Assembly: GCA_002733665.1 (NCBI GenBank)
Contig: NVWM01000027.1
Coordinates: 62,001-126,000 of the forward strand
Source of the DNA: Lutibacter sp.
Lineage (GTDB): Bacteria > Bacteroidota > Bacteroidia > Flavobacteriales > Flavobacteriaceae
Direction: 5' to 3'
Length of the DNA: 64,000 nucleotides
The position numbers and the translations under genes are program-made. Below the pieces are notes generated by a model. It did not search any database, was not told where the DNA came from, and worked only from the letters and a program-made list of their open reading frames with translations. Shown here piece by piece: positions 63,419 to 64,000 of this stretch (position 1 is its first letter; the number at the start of each line of letters is the position of its first letter).

Positions 63419-63835
63419 TCAGATTAAATAAGTCTCGTCAAGTTTATATAATTCCTTGACGACAAATGGAACAGCGTAATCTCTATACGAAGTTGTATTG
63501 TCACCTAATACTTCAAAAAGAGAAACATACGAGTAAAGATAAGATACAATAAAGGTTTGCTGCTCAAAAGAAAGTGTATCAAAAGAAATTTTTAATTCAT
63601 CTTGACCTTGAATTACCTCTTGTTTTTCAGTACAACAATCTTTTTTAGCGACAGAACAATCACTATTAAAAGTACTTTGTTCCATTTCCATTCCACAATT
63701 TTGTGCTTTTCCAAAAACGGATGTATCAACCAAAGTATCTCCACAATAATGCTTATCTACAGTAAAAGAAAATGTAGAAAACAGGACTGTAATAGCCATT
63801 AAAAAAGACGATATTTTATGAAATACTTGTTTCAT
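63419..63835 (-). CDS. HYC_CC_PP-family secreted protein
   Basis: This 138-residue protein starts best at the ATG at 63835. The longer frame from 63868 would start upstream of the predicted -7 element. It has a signal peptide (ISSFLMAITVLFSTFSF), then DKHYCGD, CGMEM and KKDCCTEK, giving the HYC and CC pattern of the family, which is often next to copper genes. The YAVPFVVKELYKLDE end replaces the usual PP motif. It heads the island. Confidence 0.8.
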   Translation of the reverse strand: MKQVFHKISSFLMAITVLFSTFSFTVDKHYCGDTLVDTSVFGKAQNCGMEMEQSTFNSDCSVAKKDCCTEKQEVIQGQDELKISFDTLSFEQQTFIVSYLYSYVSLFEVLGDNTTSYRDYAVPFVVKELYKLDETYLI

Positions 63836-63843
63836 TATAAGTA

Positions 63844-63851
63844 CAAATGTA
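63844..63851 (-). promoter_or_regulatory. Bacteroidota -7 element for the HYC_CC_PP gene
   Basis: Minus-strand TACATTTG (63851-63844) lies only about 9 bp before the ATG at 63835, so the transcript may be almost leaderless. Confidence 0.45.
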
Positions 63852-63938
63852 TAAAAAAACGTTGTCATTCCTCTAAAAATTATGTTAAATCAAGAAACAA
63901 ATCATTATTTTCTGTAACTTGTAACAAAAAAACAAATT

Positions 63939-64000
63939 ATGGCAAGTAAGAAAAAAATACTAAAAAAAATTAAAATTGTACTAACAGGAAACTTTGACAA
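63939..64000 (+). CDS. Start of an uncharacterised protein, cut by the window edge
   Basis: An ATG at 63939 opens a frame of at least 20 codons, MASKKKILKKIKIVLTGNFD, to the window end. The very basic start resembles small EF-hand proteins of flavobacteria, but too little is present to call the family. Direction is away from the metal island. Confidence 0.45.
   Translation, partial: MASKKKILKKIKIVLTGNFD

Overview
The window looks like chromosome of a member of the Flavobacteriaceae (Bacteroidota). The DNA is visibly AT-rich, and several gene starts follow the Bacteroidota promoter element TAnnTTTG. The window carries the gliding/type IX secretion genes gldK-L-M-N, proteins with type IX C-terminal sorting domains, a fused SecDF, a fused HPRT-adenylate kinase, and many lipoproteins with short signal peptides ending in SC. 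No rRNA, tRNA, CRISPR array, transposase or integrase was recognised.

Layout. 0-6 kb: the end of an alkane-monooxygenase-type gene, formate-THF ligase (fhs, minus) and secDF. 6-14 kb: the hpt-adk fusion, obgE, two TonB-C-like periplasmic proteins, a DUF456 membrane protein, lysS, and an M28 peptidase sorted by the type IX system. 14-22 kb: an M49-like peptidase, a Spy-like protein, an ABC-F/PLP-enzyme/glucosaminidase operon, a DUF983 protein and an FAD amino-acid oxidase. 22-30 kb (all minus): topA, a degenerate arginase-fold protein, and gldK, gldL, gldM and gldN. 30-36 kb: a membrane-anchored AraC regulator, small lipoproteins and a 984-residue type IX-sorted alpha/beta hydrolase. 36-43 kb: miaB, a sigma-54 activator, lptE, a TPR-like gene, secG, and groES/groEL with an intervening-sequence (four-helix-bundle) gene between them.

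43-64 kb is one long minus-strand copper/heavy-metal island. It holds a CusA/CusB/TolC-type RND exporter, a CopA-type P-type ATPase with an HMA and two heavy-metal-binding (HMBD) modules, a multicopper oxidase fused to a CopB-like barrel, four small HMA chaperones, DUF3347 proteins, a haem-binding protein, an AraC regulator whose N-terminus resembles an HMA domain, an NDH-2-like oxidoreductase, and an APC permease with a Met/Asp/Glu/His-rich tail. Several families occur twice. One copy of the haem-binding gene has lost its CxxCH motif in a frameshifting deletion. A segment of about 180 bp is duplicated and joined to a Tat-leader fragment. The island has therefore grown and decayed by duplication and recombination.

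The most unusual non-coding observation is a conserved leader of about 85 nt directly upstream of both fhs and the FAD amino-acid oxidase gene, 19 kb apart. It could pair so as to cover the start codon and looks like an unassigned cis-regulatory RNA. Other non-coding items are a candidate small RNA divergent from lysS, several families of dispersed hairpin repeats (GTCATTCCTGCG, GTCATTCTGAGTG, GACCTAACAGG, GCAAAGTTCGC, TTCTCGATA types), and a terminator duplicated on both sides of a small lipoprotein gene.
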